Assembly (NCBI RefSeq): GCF_014207845.1
Contig: NZ_JACHLC010000006.1
Location: 84,993 to 148,992, forward strand
Direction of reading: 5' to 3'
From: Chryseobacterium shigense
GTDB lineage: Bacteria; Bacteroidota; Bacteroidia; Flavobacteriales; Weeksellaceae
DNA length: 64,000 bases
Shown here: positions 42,194-52,224 of the stretch, piece by piece
How positions within the stretch are numbered: the first letter of the stretch is position 1
Layout of the letters: each line of letters opens with the position of its first letter
The notes under the pieces: model-generated
Database searches by the model: none
Seen by the model: only the letters and a program-made list of their open reading frames with translations
Told to the model about the DNA's origin: nothing
Made by a program: the position numbers and the translations under genes

Positions 42194-44119
42194 ATGTACA
42201 GCTCTCTTAGAAAAAAAATATTCGGAGGTGATAATGTTGTCAATCTCTCAGACGTAAGATATCTTCCTAGATGGATAATACTTGTAATAGATATTATTAT
42301 TCTGGTCATGTCTTTATTTCTTTCCACATATACCATTGAAAAGATTACCCAAAAAGAGTTTATTTATCATGAAGATAAGAGCGTTATTTTTGCTTTTATT
42401 ATTATGATAAATACAATGTTCATGTATTTTTTCAAAACTTATGCAGGAATTATAAGGCACTCTACCTTTATTGATCTTTTCAAGCTCCTGATTTCCTGTT
42501 TCTGTACCATGACTGTAGTAGGGTTGGTTAACCTTATTTATTTTTGGTCCACAGGCGGAAAATTTATATTAACACCATTTCTGGTACTGTATTTTATAAT
42601 CTCCTTTATGGGATTATTTCTCTTCAGGTTATATGTGAAAGAATTTTTTCACATCGTAAGAGAATACAGAAGAAGTGCCCTGAAAAAGAGAATTCTGGTA
42701 CTTGGTATCGATGAACAGTCTATTGCCATAGCCCGTGCTATTTTGGATAACCCAAGCCTGCCTTACCAGGTGGTAGGATTTCTTACCCAAAGAACAGATT
42801 CCAAAAGAGCTTCTCTATTGGGGAAACCTATTTATGAGAAAAAGAGAATAGAAGAGGCTACAAAAGAAGACCTTATCATCGATGGGGTTATTATTGTTAA
42901 AGAAATGATGTCTAAAGATGAAATGAATTCCTGGGTGAATTTATTTCTTGAAAAAGACCTGAATATATTCAAAGCTCCATCCGTACAGAAATTAAGAGAC
43001 AGCGATTTAGGAGGAGCAATCAGGAATCTTCAGATTGAAGACCTTCTCAACAGGAAACCTATAAAAATAGAAAGCGAAGAGGTAAAAAGCCGGCACTTCA
43101 ATAAAAATATACTGGTAACAGGTGGTGCGGGATCTATAGGCAGCGAAATTGTAAGACAGGTAGCACAGTTTAACCCTGCATTAATTGTTGTTCTGGATCA
43201 GGCTGAAACACCATTATATGATATTGAGCTTGAAATGAAGGATAAATTCCCACACATCAGGTTTAAGTTTGTTTTGGCTGATGTTTCCAACATACATAGA
43301 GTAGAACCTGTATTTCAGACCTATAACTTTTCAATGGTATACCATGCTGCAGCTTATAAGCATGTTCCGCTGGTAGAAGAGAACCCTAACGAGGCAATCC
43401 GTGTTAATGTTTTAGGATCAAAGAATATTGCTGTTTTATCAAGCCGTTATAAAGTGAACAGATTTGTAATGATCTCTACAGATAAAGCTGTAAACCCTAC
43501 CAACGTAATGGGAGCATCCAAAAGAGCAGCCGAATTATTTGTTCAGTCTTTACAACATGTTGAAGGAAATACAACAAAGTTTATTACCACCAGATTCGGA
43601 AATGTATTAGGATCAAACGGCTCCGTTATCCCTTATTTTAAAAGACAGATTGAAGCGGGAGGTCCGGTAACGATTACCCATCCTGATATTGTAAGATACT
43701 TTATGACCATTCCGGAAGCCTGTGAGCTGGTTCTTCAGGCAGGAACAATGGGACAGGGTGGAGAAATTTTCGTCTTTGATATGGGAGAACCTGTAAAAAT
43801 TCTGGATCTGGCAAGGAGGATGATTAAATTATCAGGTTTTGAACCCAATATTGATATCAAGATTATATATACCGGATTGAGACCGGGTGAAAAACTTTAT
43901 GAAGAACTGTTAAGCGATAATGCCAAAACACTTCCTACACATAACGATAAAATCATGATTTCCAAAGACCCTACTATGGAATTCCTGGAAATTGAAAGCT
44001 TGATTAATCTGATTACAGATGCCTCCGTAAAGAAAGATAAGGTAGAAGTAGTAAAGATTTTAAAGGCTATTGTGCCCGAGTTCAGAAGTAACAATTCTAT
44101 CTACGAGGTTTTAGATTAA
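42194..44119 (+). CDS. Membrane UDP-GlcNAc 4,6-dehydratase (WbpM/FlaA1-like)
   Basis: Makes UDP-4-keto-6-deoxy-GlcNAc, the precursor of 6-deoxy amino sugars. The 641-residue long form has four N-terminal helices (residues about 20-150), a CoA-binding-like domain, then the SDR domain with GGAGSIGSEI (near 312) and AAAYKHVPLVE. The catalytic motif is TDKAVNPTNVMGASKR, where methionine replaces the usual tyrosine, as in the WbpM group. It likely feeds the PglE-like aminotransferase and the WbpV-like reductase encoded in the same locus. Confidence 0.9.
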   Translation: MYSSLRKKIFGGDNVVNLSDVRYLPRWIILVIDIIILVMSLFLSTYTIEKITQKEFIYHEDKSVIFAFIIMINTMFMYFFKTYAGIIRHSTFIDLFKLLISCFCTMTVVGLVNLIYFWSTGGKFILTPFLVLYFIISFMGLFLFRLYVKEFFHIVREYRRSALKKRILVLGIDEQSIAIARAILDNPSLPYQVVGFLTQRTDSKRASLLGKPIYEKKRIEEATKEDLIIDGVIIVKEMMSKDEMNSWVNLFLEKDLNIFKAPSVQKLRDSDLGGAIRNLQIEDLLNRKPIKIESEEVKSRHFNKNILVTGGAGSIGSEIVRQVAQFNPALIVVLDQAETPLYDIELEMKDKFPHIRFKFVLADVSNIHRVEPVFQTYNFSMVYHAAAYKHVPLVEENPNEAIRVNVLGSKNIAVLSSRYKVNRFVMISTDKAVNPTNVMGASKRAAELFVQSLQHVEGNTTKFITTRFGNVLGSNGSVIPYFKRQIEAGGPVTITHPDIVRYFMTIPEACELVLQAGTMGQGGEIFVFDMGEPVKILDLARRMIKLSGFEPNIDIKIIYTGLRPGEKLYEELLSDNAKTLPTHNDKIMISKDPTMEFLEIESLINLITDASVKKDKVEVVKILKAIVPEFRSNNSIYEVLD

Positions 44120-44136
44120 TAGAAAAAATATAAATG

Positions 44137-44144
44137 TATATTTG
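44137..44144 (+). promoter_or_regulatory. Promoter box before the export lipoprotein gene
   Basis: TATATTTG, 15 bases before the ATG at 44159. It would start a transcript with a very short leader. Confidence 0.5.
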
Positions 44145-44158
44145 TACAATTTTAAAAT

Positions 44159-44977
44159 ATGAAAAGTAAAATATTGGTTGTATTAATGGCATTTTGGTTG
44201 GTTTCATGCAAAACAAATCAAAGTGCAAAAAATGATCTGAATTACATGCAGAATATAGAGCAGGTGGCTATTGAGTCATCTTCCAGAAATTCTAGTAATA
44301 TGATACAAGCTGGTGATCAGTTAGTGATATTGGTTACTGCTAAAGATATGGATGTGGTAAGACCGTTTAATCAAAACTATTCTTCTTCAGAAATAATCCA
44401 GACCAATATAAGTGCTGGTGGAAATACACCCAATCAAGGAGTTACAACTATTTCAGGGCCAATGTATATCGTTGATGCAGAAGGGAATATAGATTTTCCT
44501 GTGCTTGGAAAAATTAATACTACGAATAAAGACCTAATTGGTCTTAAAGAAGAATTAAAAGACAGAATGTCCAAATATGTTATTAATCCAACTATAAATA
44601 TAAGATTGGCAAACTTTAAGGTAACTGTATTGGGAGAAGTAAATAAACAGGGAGATTACACAATATCAAACGGGCAGGCTACTATTCTAAATGCACTTGG
44701 TCTTGCCGGGGATCTCACTATGTATGGAAAAAGAGAAGATGTCTTGGTTATAAGAACTGAAAACGGAGTAGTAACTCATGGGAAAATTAATCTTCAGGAT
44801 GCCAATTTAATTAACTCTCCATATTTTAACCTGAAACAAGGAGATGCAATCATTGTGGCATCCAATAATACAAAAAATTTATCGTCCAAGCAAAATCCTA
44901 ATACAGGGTTATATCTAACAGCTGCCTCCATTGCGATAACTGCAGCCGCAGTTGTGGTAAGTTTAATTAAAAAATAA
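44159..44977 (+). CDS. Polysaccharide export lipoprotein (Wza-like)
   Basis: Outer-membrane polysaccharide exporter subunit. The 272-residue protein has a signal peptide with lipobox VSCK (C17), a Poly_export domain (MIQAGDQLVILV, then MYIVDAEGNIDFPVLGKI near 100), an SLBB segment (FKVTVLGEVNKQGDYTISNG) and a C-terminal hydrophobic helix (YLTAASIAITAAAVVVSLI). It lacks the large extra domains of E. coli Wza, which is usual in Bacteroidota. It acts with the Wzc-like kinase two genes downstream. Confidence 0.92.
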   Translation: MKSKILVVLMAFWLVSCKTNQSAKNDLNYMQNIEQVAIESSSRNSSNMIQAGDQLVILVTAKDMDVVRPFNQNYSSSEIIQTNISAGGNTPNQGVTTISGPMYIVDAEGNIDFPVLGKINTTNKDLIGLKEELKDRMSKYVINPTINIRLANFKVTVLGEVNKQGDYTISNGQATILNALGLAGDLTMYGKREDVLVIRTENGVVTHGKINLQDANLINSPYFNLKQGDAIIVASNNTKNLSSKQNPNTGLYLTAASIAITAAAVVVSLIKK

Positions 44978-45008
44978 CACCACACAGATATCTTTATAAA
45001 ATATTATA

Positions 45009-46310
45009 ATGAATGAAAACAAATCATATAGGATAGCAGTTATTGGCCAAGGTTATGTAGGGTTGCCTCTGTCATTGGAATTTGCTGCACATTATCCGGT
45101 TTTAGGATTTGATATTAACGAAAATAGAATTAATCAGCTGAACGAAGGTTATGATACAACACTTGAGGCTGATACAGAGAAACTTAATACACTCTTAAAA
45201 AAACACACAGATACAGAAGGAAAATTAGGCTATAAGGCAACAAATAAGTTAGAAGAAATTTCAGAATCTAATGTATTTATAGTAACCGTTCCAACGCCTA
45301 TTAATAAATATAATGCACCGGACCTGGACCCTCTTCTTTCTGCTTCGAAAATGCTGTCGGGAATTATTAAAACGGGAGATATTGTTATTTACGAATCCAC
45401 TGTATTTCCTGGATGTACTGAAGAAGAATGTGTCCCTATACTGGAAAAATATTCGAATCTAAAATATAATAAGCATTTTTTTGTAGGTTATTCACCTGAA
45501 AGAATAAATCCCGGGGACAAAATAAACACACTTACCAGTGTGAAAAAAGTGACTTCCGGCTCTACTGAAGAAATTGCAGAAGAAATAGATGAACTATATA
45601 AAAAAATAATTACAGCCGGAACGCACAAAGCCCCGAGTATTAAAGTAGCTGAAGCTTCCAAAGCCATTGAAAATGCACAAAGAGATGTTAATATTTCTTT
45701 TGTTAATGAGCTTGCTCTTATATTTGACAGAATGGATATCGACACAAATGATGTTTTGGAGGCAGCCGGAACAAAATACAATTTTCTTAAATATAAACCC
45801 GGATTGGTTGGTGGGCACTGTATTTCTGTAGACCCTTATTATCTTGCCCATAAAGCCGAACAGTTGGGATACCATCCTGATGTTATTCTGTCAGGACGCC
45901 GGGTTAATGATTCTATTGCGAAATTCATTGCTTCTAAAATTGTAAAACTTCTTATTGGTAAAGCAGGTGTTATTAAAAATTCTACAGCTTTAATTCTTGG
46001 TGTTACATTTAAAGAAAACTGTCCTGATATCAGAAACACAAAAGTGTTAGATATATATACAGAATTAGTTGATTACGGTATCAATGTAGAAGTATATGAT
46101 CCGTGGGCCAATAAAGAAGAAGTAAAAAATGAGTATGGAGTTGAAATCTTAGATCATCTTGAAGATGGAAAAAAATACGATTCAATAATTATTGCAGTTG
46201 CTCATAATGAATTTCTTAAATTGGATATTGAAAAACTGAAAAAAGAAAACAGTGTTATTTTTGATACAAAAGCCTGTTTAGATAGAAATTTAGTAGACGC
46301 AAGATTATAG
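45009..46310 (+). CDS. UDP-N-acetyl-hexosamine 6-dehydrogenase (WbpO/TviB type)
   Basis: Oxidises a UDP-HexNAc, probably UDP-GalNAc or UDP-GlcNAc, to the uronic acid with two NAD. The 433-residue protein has the Rossmann GQGYVGLPLSLEFA at the N-terminus, VTVPTPINKYNAPDL near 95, the catalytic cysteine in GLVGGHCISVDPYYLAHKAEQLGYHPDVILSG-type context (C near 265), and a C-terminal UDP-binding domain with LGVTFKENCPDIRNTK. Within the family it looks like the TviB/WbpO branch. Confidence 0.9.
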   Translation: MNENKSYRIAVIGQGYVGLPLSLEFAAHYPVLGFDINENRINQLNEGYDTTLEADTEKLNTLLKKHTDTEGKLGYKATNKLEEISESNVFIVTVPTPINKYNAPDLDPLLSASKMLSGIIKTGDIVIYESTVFPGCTEEECVPILEKYSNLKYNKHFFVGYSPERINPGDKINTLTSVKKVTSGSTEEIAEEIDELYKKIITAGTHKAPSIKVAEASKAIENAQRDVNISFVNELALIFDRMDIDTNDVLEAAGTKYNFLKYKPGLVGGHCISVDPYYLAHKAEQLGYHPDVILSGRRVNDSIAKFIASKIVKLLIGKAGVIKNSTALILGVTFKENCPDIRNTKVLDIYTELVDYGINVEVYDPWANKEEVKNEYGVEILDHLEDGKKYDSIIIAVAHNEFLKLDIEKLKKENSVIFDTKACLDRNLVDARL

Positions 46311-46390
46311 TAATTTTTAAATTGAAAAAATATACTTAAAAACAAACCATAATTGTAGAGTTTAATCTCTAAATAATTTTAATATAAATT

Positions 46391-48754
46391 ATGAGTAATT
46401 CAACAACTGAGGATTCAACAAAAGAAATAAACATTCAAGAAATTATTAAACCCTATCAAAGAAACTGGGTTTGGTTTGTTGTCATTCCTATTATAGCATT
46501 ATTGTTATCTTATATTTTTCTGAAATTTGCTACGCCAATATATAATACTCAAGCTTCAGTACTTATTAAAGATACGAAAAAGAACCCTATTGCAAAGGGA
46601 GATTATGGTGTTTTACAGGATCTGTCCGGTTTGGGCGGAATGGGAACAAATAGTATAGAAAATGAGATTGAGATTTTTAAATCCAAGAAACTGATGTATG
46701 ATGTAGTAAAAAATTTAGAGCTGCAGACTTCCATCTATACTAAAGATAAAATTTCAAAGAGAGAACTTTATAAAGATACTGCCCCTATTATTATCCGTGT
46801 TATTAATGAGAAACCTCTTGCCAAATTACCCCTAGAACCAATTTATGTAAAAGTGTCAGGTAATAATATTACTTTAACGTCCGGAGAGCTTTCAGGTAAT
46901 ATAAGTGGTACTTTTAATAAAATAATTAATCTTCCTTATGCTAATATTATAATTACAAAAAATGCTAATTTTAATAAGGCAAAAGCTAAGAATATTGATG
47001 AAATATATTTTACCTACACTACATTAGACAATACAACAGATTATTTTCAATCTCAGCTTAATGTAAGTTTAATAAATAAAGATGCTACAGTAATAGCTCT
47101 ATCATTAAATTATCCAAATACAGATAAAGCTAAAGATATTATTAATAATCTTATAGACACCTATAATAAAGATGCAATTAATGATAAAAACTCTGAATCT
47201 GCAAGTACAAAGAACTTTATAGATGAAAGAATAAGAATTATTGCCAATGATCTGGGAGAAGTAGAAAATAAAAAAGAAAACTTTAAATCTGCAAATCAGA
47301 TTACAGATCTGGCCACTGAAGCTAAATTAAATTTAGAAACATCTGCGGAAGCAAGAACAAAACAGCTCGATGTAGATGCCCAGCTTGAGCTTACTAATTC
47401 ATTAATAACTTACATGTCCCGTCAGAAAGCCGGGGATGTCTTACCTAGTAATGTCGGACTGCAGAATGCAGATGCAATGAGCAGCATTTCTTCATACAAT
47501 CAATTGGTTTTGGAAAGAAACAGATTGTTGGAAAATGCGACGCCGCAAAACCCGTTGGTAGTTGATATTACCAAGCAGATTAACCTGCTTCGTTCAGGAG
47601 TCATGGAAAGCCTTAACAAAAATAGAACAGGTCTTCAGTTAATTAAAAACCAATATCTCGAAGAACAAGGGAAAGCTGCATCCAGAATATCAAAAATGCC
47701 CGCTCAGGAAAAATTATTTAGGGATATCGAAAGACAGCAGCAGATTAAAGAAACTTTATACTTGTTGTTATTACAGAAAAAAGAAGAAACAGCAATTTCT
47801 TTGGCTGTAACGGCGAACAAGGCCAGAATTGTAGACTATGCCTACACTTCACCTAATCCGGTGTCACCTAAAAAAATAACTTTCTTTGGTGGTGCCTTGT
47901 TTTTAGGGCTTCTGCTTCCTTTCATTTTTATATATGCTAGAGAATTATTCAATAACAAAGTAAAAACTAAGCATGATCTGGAAAATTTATCACACGCAAC
48001 TTCTGTTGTGGGTGAGATTCCAAGTTTAGAAAAAGGTGAAGATGAACTGATTAAGCTTAATGATCTCACGCCAATTGCAGAGTCTTTCAGAATTCTTATA
48101 ACCAATATGAATTTTATGCTACCTAAAAAGAAGGAAGCGAAGATCGTTTTTGTTACATCTACCGTAAAAGGGGAGGGAAAGACTTTTGTATCTGTCAATT
48201 TATCACTTACTTTAGCTACACCAAGTAAGAAAGTAATTATTATAGGTTCTGATATTAGAAATCCACAGCTACAGAGATATAATCCTGCAAGAAAAGGTTT
48301 ATTAGGACTTACAGAATATTTATATGATACAAAAACCCAACTGAAGGATATTGTTCATGTATCTACATTTAATCCGCATTTGGATGTTATTTATTCCGGA
48401 AGTATTCCTCCCAATCCTACCGAACTTTTAACCAATGGAAGATATGAAATCCTGTTAGAAGAATTAAAAGATAAATATGATTATATTATACTGGATACAG
48501 CACCATTAATGCTTGTAACCGATACTTTCCTTTTTGCAGAAGCTGCTGACGTTACCCTATATGTAACAAGATCAGGCTATACTGAAAAAGCGTTGGTAGA
48601 TTTTGCTAACAGTAATATCGATTCCGGAAAAATTAAAAATGTAGGATTTGTTTTAAATGATGTAAACAAAGACTACTTTGGATATGGCAACAAATATGGG
48701 TACGGATATCATGCTGAAGAAAAGAAATGGTGGCAAAAAATTTTTAACCGTTAA
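46391..48754 (+). CDS. Wzc-like polysaccharide copolymerase and tyrosine autokinase
   Basis: Controls polymer length and export by cycling tyrosine phosphorylation. The 787-residue protein has two membrane helices (residues about 22-42 and 495-515) around a long periplasmic coiled-coil domain, then a cytosolic kinase. Walker A is STVKGEGKT (near 588), Walker A' is [11 protein letters not shown], and Walker B is [11 protein letters not shown]. The C-terminus has a tyrosine cluster ([13 protein letters not shown]), the phosphorylation sites. The inner and outer parts are fused, as in Proteobacteria and Bacteroidota. Confidence 0.94.
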   Translation: MSNSTTEDSTKEINIQEIIKPYQRNWVWFVVIPIIALLLSYIFLKFATPIYNTQASVLIKDTKKNPIAKGDYGVLQDLSGLGGMGTNSIENEIEIFKSKKLMYDVVKNLELQTSIYTKDKISKRELYKDTAPIIIRVINEKPLAKLPLEPIYVKVSGNNITLTSGELSGNISGTFNKIINLPYANIIITKNANFNKAKAKNIDEIYFTYTTLDNTTDYFQSQLNVSLINKDATVIALSLNYPNTDKAKDIINNLIDTYNKDAINDKNSESASTKNFIDERIRIIANDLGEVENKKENFKSANQITDLATEAKLNLETSAEARTKQLDVDAQLELTNSLITYMSRQKAGDVLPSNVGLQNADAMSSISSYNQLVLERNRLLENATPQNPLVVDITKQINLLRSGVMESLNKNRTGLQLIKNQYLEEQGKAASRISKMPAQEKLFRDIERQQQIKETLYLLLLQKKEETAISLAVTANKARIVDYAYTSPNPVSPKKITFFGGALFLGLLLPFIFIYARELFNNKVKTKHDLENLSHATSVVGEIPSLEKGEDELIKLNDLTPIAESFRILITNMNFMLPKKKEAKIVFVTSTVKGEGKTFVSVNLSLTLATPSKKVIIIGSDIRNPQLQRYNPARKGLLGLTEYLYDTKTQLKDIVHVSTFNPHLDVIYSGSIPPNPTELLTNGRYEILLEELKDKYDYIILDTAPLMLVTDTFLFAEAADVTLYVTRSGYTEKALVDFANSNIDSGKIKNVGFVLNDVNKDYFGYGNKYGYGYHAEEKKWWQKIFNR

Positions 48755-48801
48755 ACCAACAAAATACCAGAAAACAAATTAAAAAAACCATATTATTTAA
48801 A

Positions 48802-49836
48802 ATGATGTTACAAGATAAAATATTATTGATTACAGGAGGAACAGGTTCTTTTGGAAATGCTATGTTGAAAGGGTTCCTTAATTCGGGACTAAAAGAAATA
48901 AGAATCTTTTCACGTGACGAGAAAAAGCAGGAGGATATGCGTATAGAATATAAAAACGACAAATTAAATTTTGTTGTTGGAGATATCCGGGATTTCGATA
49001 GTATCAACAGCGCCATGAACGGGGTGAATTTTGTTTTCCATGCTGCTGCCTTAAAACAGGTGCCGTCTTGTGAATTCTATCCAATGCAGGCTGTTCAGAC
49101 AAATATTATCGGGGCAGAAAACGTTTTGGAAGCCGCAGCAAGAAATAATGTAGAAAGAGTGGTTGTATTAAGTACAGATAAAGCCGTTTATCCGATAAAT
49201 ACTATGGGTATGTCCAAGGCTATAATGGAAAAGTTAGCTGTTTCCAAGGCAAGGGATCCAAGAGTACAGGCTATAGATGCTGTTTATACTTCAACCCGTT
49301 ATGGAAATGTAATGTGCTCTAGAGGATCTATTATCCCATTATTTATCAAGCAGATAAAAGAAGGAAAACCTCTTACCATTACGAATCCTAAAATGACAAG
49401 ATTCATGATGTCACTTAATGATTCTGTAGATCTTGTTATGTTTGCGTTTGAAAACGGAAATCCAGGTGATATTTTCGTGCAAAAATCTCCTGCAGCAACT
49501 ATTGAGACTTTAGCGATAGCACTAAAAGAACTTTTTTCGGCAAATAATGAAATCCAAATTATTGGAGAAAGACATGCTGAAAAAATGTATGAAACACTTT
49601 GTGCTAAAGAAGAAATGGCCAAAGCAGAGGATATGGGCGATTTCTATAGAATACCTGCAGATTTCAGAGATTTGAATTATACTAAATATGTACAGACAGA
49701 TGGACCGAAATTATTAACAGATGAATATAATTCTGATAATACCCATCAGCTGAATGTAGAAGAACTTAAAGAATTGTTGCTCACTTTAGATGAAGTTAAA
49801 GAAGAATTAAAAAACCATAACCCGAAAGAATTATAA
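48802..49836 (+). CDS. UDP-GlcNAc 4,6-dehydratase / 5-epimerase (CapE/FnlA-like)
   Basis: Soluble short-chain dehydrogenase that turns UDP-GlcNAc into a 4-keto-6-deoxy L-sugar intermediate (first step toward L-FucNAc and related sugars). The 344-residue protein has GGTGSFGNAMLKG, HAAALKQVPSCEFYPMQAVQTN, and the catalytic segment STDKAVYPINTMGMSKAIMEK with methionine in place of tyrosine, as in CapE and FnlA. It is the second 4,6-dehydratase of the locus and supplies a different branch from the membrane-bound one. Confidence 0.88.
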   Translation: MMLQDKILLITGGTGSFGNAMLKGFLNSGLKEIRIFSRDEKKQEDMRIEYKNDKLNFVVGDIRDFDSINSAMNGVNFVFHAAALKQVPSCEFYPMQAVQTNIIGAENVLEAAARNNVERVVVLSTDKAVYPINTMGMSKAIMEKLAVSKARDPRVQAIDAVYTSTRYGNVMCSRGSIIPLFIKQIKEGKPLTITNPKMTRFMMSLNDSVDLVMFAFENGNPGDIFVQKSPAATIETLAIALKELFSANNEIQIIGERHAEKMYETLCAKEEMAKAEDMGDFYRIPADFRDLNYTKYVQTDGPKLLTDEYNSDNTHQLNVEELKELLLTLDEVKEELKNHNPKEL

Positions 49837-49837
49837 T

Positions 49838-50710
49838 ATGAAGAACATTGTAATATTAGGAGCTTCTGGTATGGCAGGACATGTGGTTTATACAGTTCTG
49901 AAAGAAAAACTGGATAAACAGAATTATAATATTTTGGGTACAACCAACAGCAATAATTTTTCTGGCATCACCCAAAAATTAGATATTTTTGATACAAGCG
50001 TACTAGAGGAATATTTGACGGAAGTAAAACCATATATGGTTATCAACTGTATAGGTATGCTTATAAGAAGTTCAAAACAGTTTCCTGATAAAACAATTTT
50101 TGCCAATTCATATTTTCCTCATTTCTTAGCCAGACTGGCTTCCGAAAATTCATTTAAACTTATTCATATTTCAACAGACTGTGTTTTTTCTGGTAAAACT
50201 GGAGGGTATACCGAAGATTCAGTAAAAGATGCTGCTGATGTTTATGGGATGTCCAAAGCTTTGGGAGAGATTATTGATGATAAAAACCTTACCATCAGAA
50301 CCTCTATCATAGGTCCGGAAATAAAAGAAAATGGAGAAGGGTTATTTGACTGGTTTATGAAAACCGGTGAAACCAGCGTTAGTGGATATAAAAGTAATTT
50401 TTGGTCAGGAGTAACCACCTTGGAACTGGCTAAATTCATCACTTGGTTAATTGATAATAATAACTTTGATCACTTAATTCACTTAACAAATAGCGAGGCA
50501 ATTTCAAAACATTCTTTACTGAATATATTTAATGACGTGTTTGAACAGAATAAGACTATTAATGACGATAGAGATTATATCTGTAATAAATCATTTATCA
50601 ATACAAACAAACAGTTGACATACCAGGTTCCTACTTATCGGAAGATGCTTGAAGAACAAAAGGAATTTATGAAGAATCATTCAGACTTATATAAACATTA
50701 TAAAATATAA
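49838..50710 (+). CDS. RmlD-like 4-keto sugar reductase
   Basis: A 290-residue extended SDR protein. ILGASGMAGHVV binds NAD(P), ISTDCVFSGKTGGYTE is the RmlD-type active-site segment and YGMSKALGE gives the YxxxK pair. It starts 1 base after the preceding dehydratase stop, so the two act in sequence. Without the cupin domain of CapF it resembles the WbvR/RmlD reductases, which reduce the 4-keto L-sugar made by FnlA-type enzymes. No C2-epimerase (FnlC/CapG) gene is seen, so the final sugar may be an L-RhaNAc- or L-PneNAc-like 6-deoxyhexosamine. Confidence 0.82.
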   Translation: MKNIVILGASGMAGHVVYTVLKEKLDKQNYNILGTTNSNNFSGITQKLDIFDTSVLEEYLTEVKPYMVINCIGMLIRSSKQFPDKTIFANSYFPHFLARLASENSFKLIHISTDCVFSGKTGGYTEDSVKDAADVYGMSKALGEIIDDKNLTIRTSIIGPEIKENGEGLFDWFMKTGETSVSGYKSNFWSGVTTLELAKFITWLIDNNNFDHLIHLTNSEAISKHSLLNIFNDVFEQNKTINDDRDYICNKSFINTNKQLTYQVPTYRKMLEEQKEFMKNHSDLYKHYKI

Positions 50711-50713
50711 GAA

Positions 50714-52219
50714 TTGAAGAATTCAAATATTGCAAAGCTGATATCAAATTATGGAAGCCGTCTCTGGTCTCTGGTGTCGGTTTTTATTTTCGTTCCTTTT
50801 TATATTAAGATCTTAGGGGTTGAGAACTATGCAGTGATTGGTTTTTATACCCTGATCCTGGGAATCATCAGTTTTGCAGATTCAGGTATGTCTTCAGCTG
50901 TCATTAAGGAGTTTTCACAGGATGGGCACTCTCCATCATACAAGTACAGTATCTTTAGAAGTATTGAAAACCTGTACCTTATTGTATGTGTTTTCATAAT
51001 GACAGTTTTAGCCTTTGGCTCAGATTTTATTGCGGGAAAATGGCTGAATTCCAATACTATTGAGATAGGGACGCTTTCTTATTATATCTCTTTAATTGGC
51101 ATAGGAACAACCTTGCAATTACTTTCATCTTTATACTTTGGAGCTCTTTTCGGATTGGGAGAGCAGGTAAAAGCTAATTTCTATCAGATTATCTGGAATA
51201 TTTTTCGTGCCGGAATTGTTATACCGGTTTTAATTTTTTATAAGCCGACACTGGAAGTATACTTTCTATGGCAGATTGGCTGTAATCTTCTTTATTTGGC
51301 TGTTTTAAGGATGGGATCAATAAGTATTCTAAAAAGTTTAGCCCCTGATCTTAAAAGGTCTTTTAAAAAAATTCCGGAAAATATTCTAAAATATATTGGC
51401 GGTATGGTTTTTATCGCAATAATTTCAGCAGTAAATATACAGGCAGATAAAATTATAACCAGCTCTATCTTTTCATTGAAAACCTTTGGTTATTACAACC
51501 TGGCATCCCTTATTTCACAGATTCCTGTGATTCTTGGAACCCCATTGGTAATGTTTGCCTTTCCTCTGTTTTCTAAGTTTTCATCTGATCAAAAAAATAC
51601 GGATATTACTTTTGATAAAATTGCATTTCTGTTAAGTATAATAATATTCCCGATTTCATTTTTAATTATATTTTTTCCTGAAGAAATATTAAAATTATGG
51701 AACGGTAAGAATATTGAAAGTGAAATGTTTGCACCATTAGCTGGTGTAACGAGACTGCTGATCACGGGGTCCGTTTTTTTGGCATTACAGCTGCCGTTAT
51801 TTTATATACTTTTGTCCAAAGGAAAAACAAAATATACCATTTACCAGGGAGTAATACAGGTAGTTCTTGGTATTCCGCTTTTATATTTTTGTGCAAAAAC
51901 TTATGGATTAGGGGCTGTTCCATTTCCTTGGATCCTGATAAACTTTGGATCATATGTATTTTTACTTTTTATTGTATTTAAAAATTTTATAAAAATAAAT
52001 TTTTTATATTATTTTAAAAGAACGTTTATTATACCTTTTTTTATTAGTCTCTCAATTTCTTTTTTATTTTACCTGCTGCATAAAATTATTCATGTAAATA
52101 TAATTTTATACTTGGCACTTATTGGGAGTATATCGCTACTAATGAATATTGTAGTTGATAATATTCTTAATAAAAGGTATTTTAAGGAATATAAACATTT
52201 GTATAACTTCCCAAGGTAA
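50714..52219 (+). CDS. wzx: Wzx-type oligosaccharide flippase
   Basis: A 501-residue membrane protein with about 12-14 hydrophobic segments along its length and the MOP/MATE-like start (SNYGSRLWSLVSVFIFVPFYIKILG) of polysaccharide flippases. It moves lipid-linked repeat units across the inner membrane. The start codon is TTG at 50714, 3 bases after the previous stop; no ATG is close enough to keep the first helix. Sequence is more AT-rich than the housekeeping genes, as usual for serotype-specific genes. Confidence 0.88.
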   Translation: MKNSNIAKLISNYGSRLWSLVSVFIFVPFYIKILGVENYAVIGFYTLILGIISFADSGMSSAVIKEFSQDGHSPSYKYSIFRSIENLYLIVCVFIMTVLAFGSDFIAGKWLNSNTIEIGTLSYYISLIGIGTTLQLLSSLYFGALFGLGEQVKANFYQIIWNIFRAGIVIPVLIFYKPTLEVYFLWQIGCNLLYLAVLRMGSISILKSLAPDLKRSFKKIPENILKYIGGMVFIAIISAVNIQADKIITSSIFSLKTFGYYNLASLISQIPVILGTPLVMFAFPLFSKFSSDQKNTDITFDKIAFLLSIIIFPISFLIIFFPEEILKLWNGKNIESEMFAPLAGVTRLLITGSVFLALQLPLFYILLSKGKTKYTIYQGVIQVVLGIPLLYFCAKTYGLGAVPFPWILINFGSYVFLLFIVFKNFIKINFLYYFKRTFIIPFFISLSISFLFYLLHKIIHVNIILYLALIGSISLLMNIVVDNILNKRYFKEYKHLYNFPR

Positions 52220-52224
52220 CAACT

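Noticed and set aside
41854..42336. A 160-codon minus-strand frame spanning the aminotransferase end and dehydratase start
   Set aside because: It overlaps two clear genes and the promoter region and resembles no protein.
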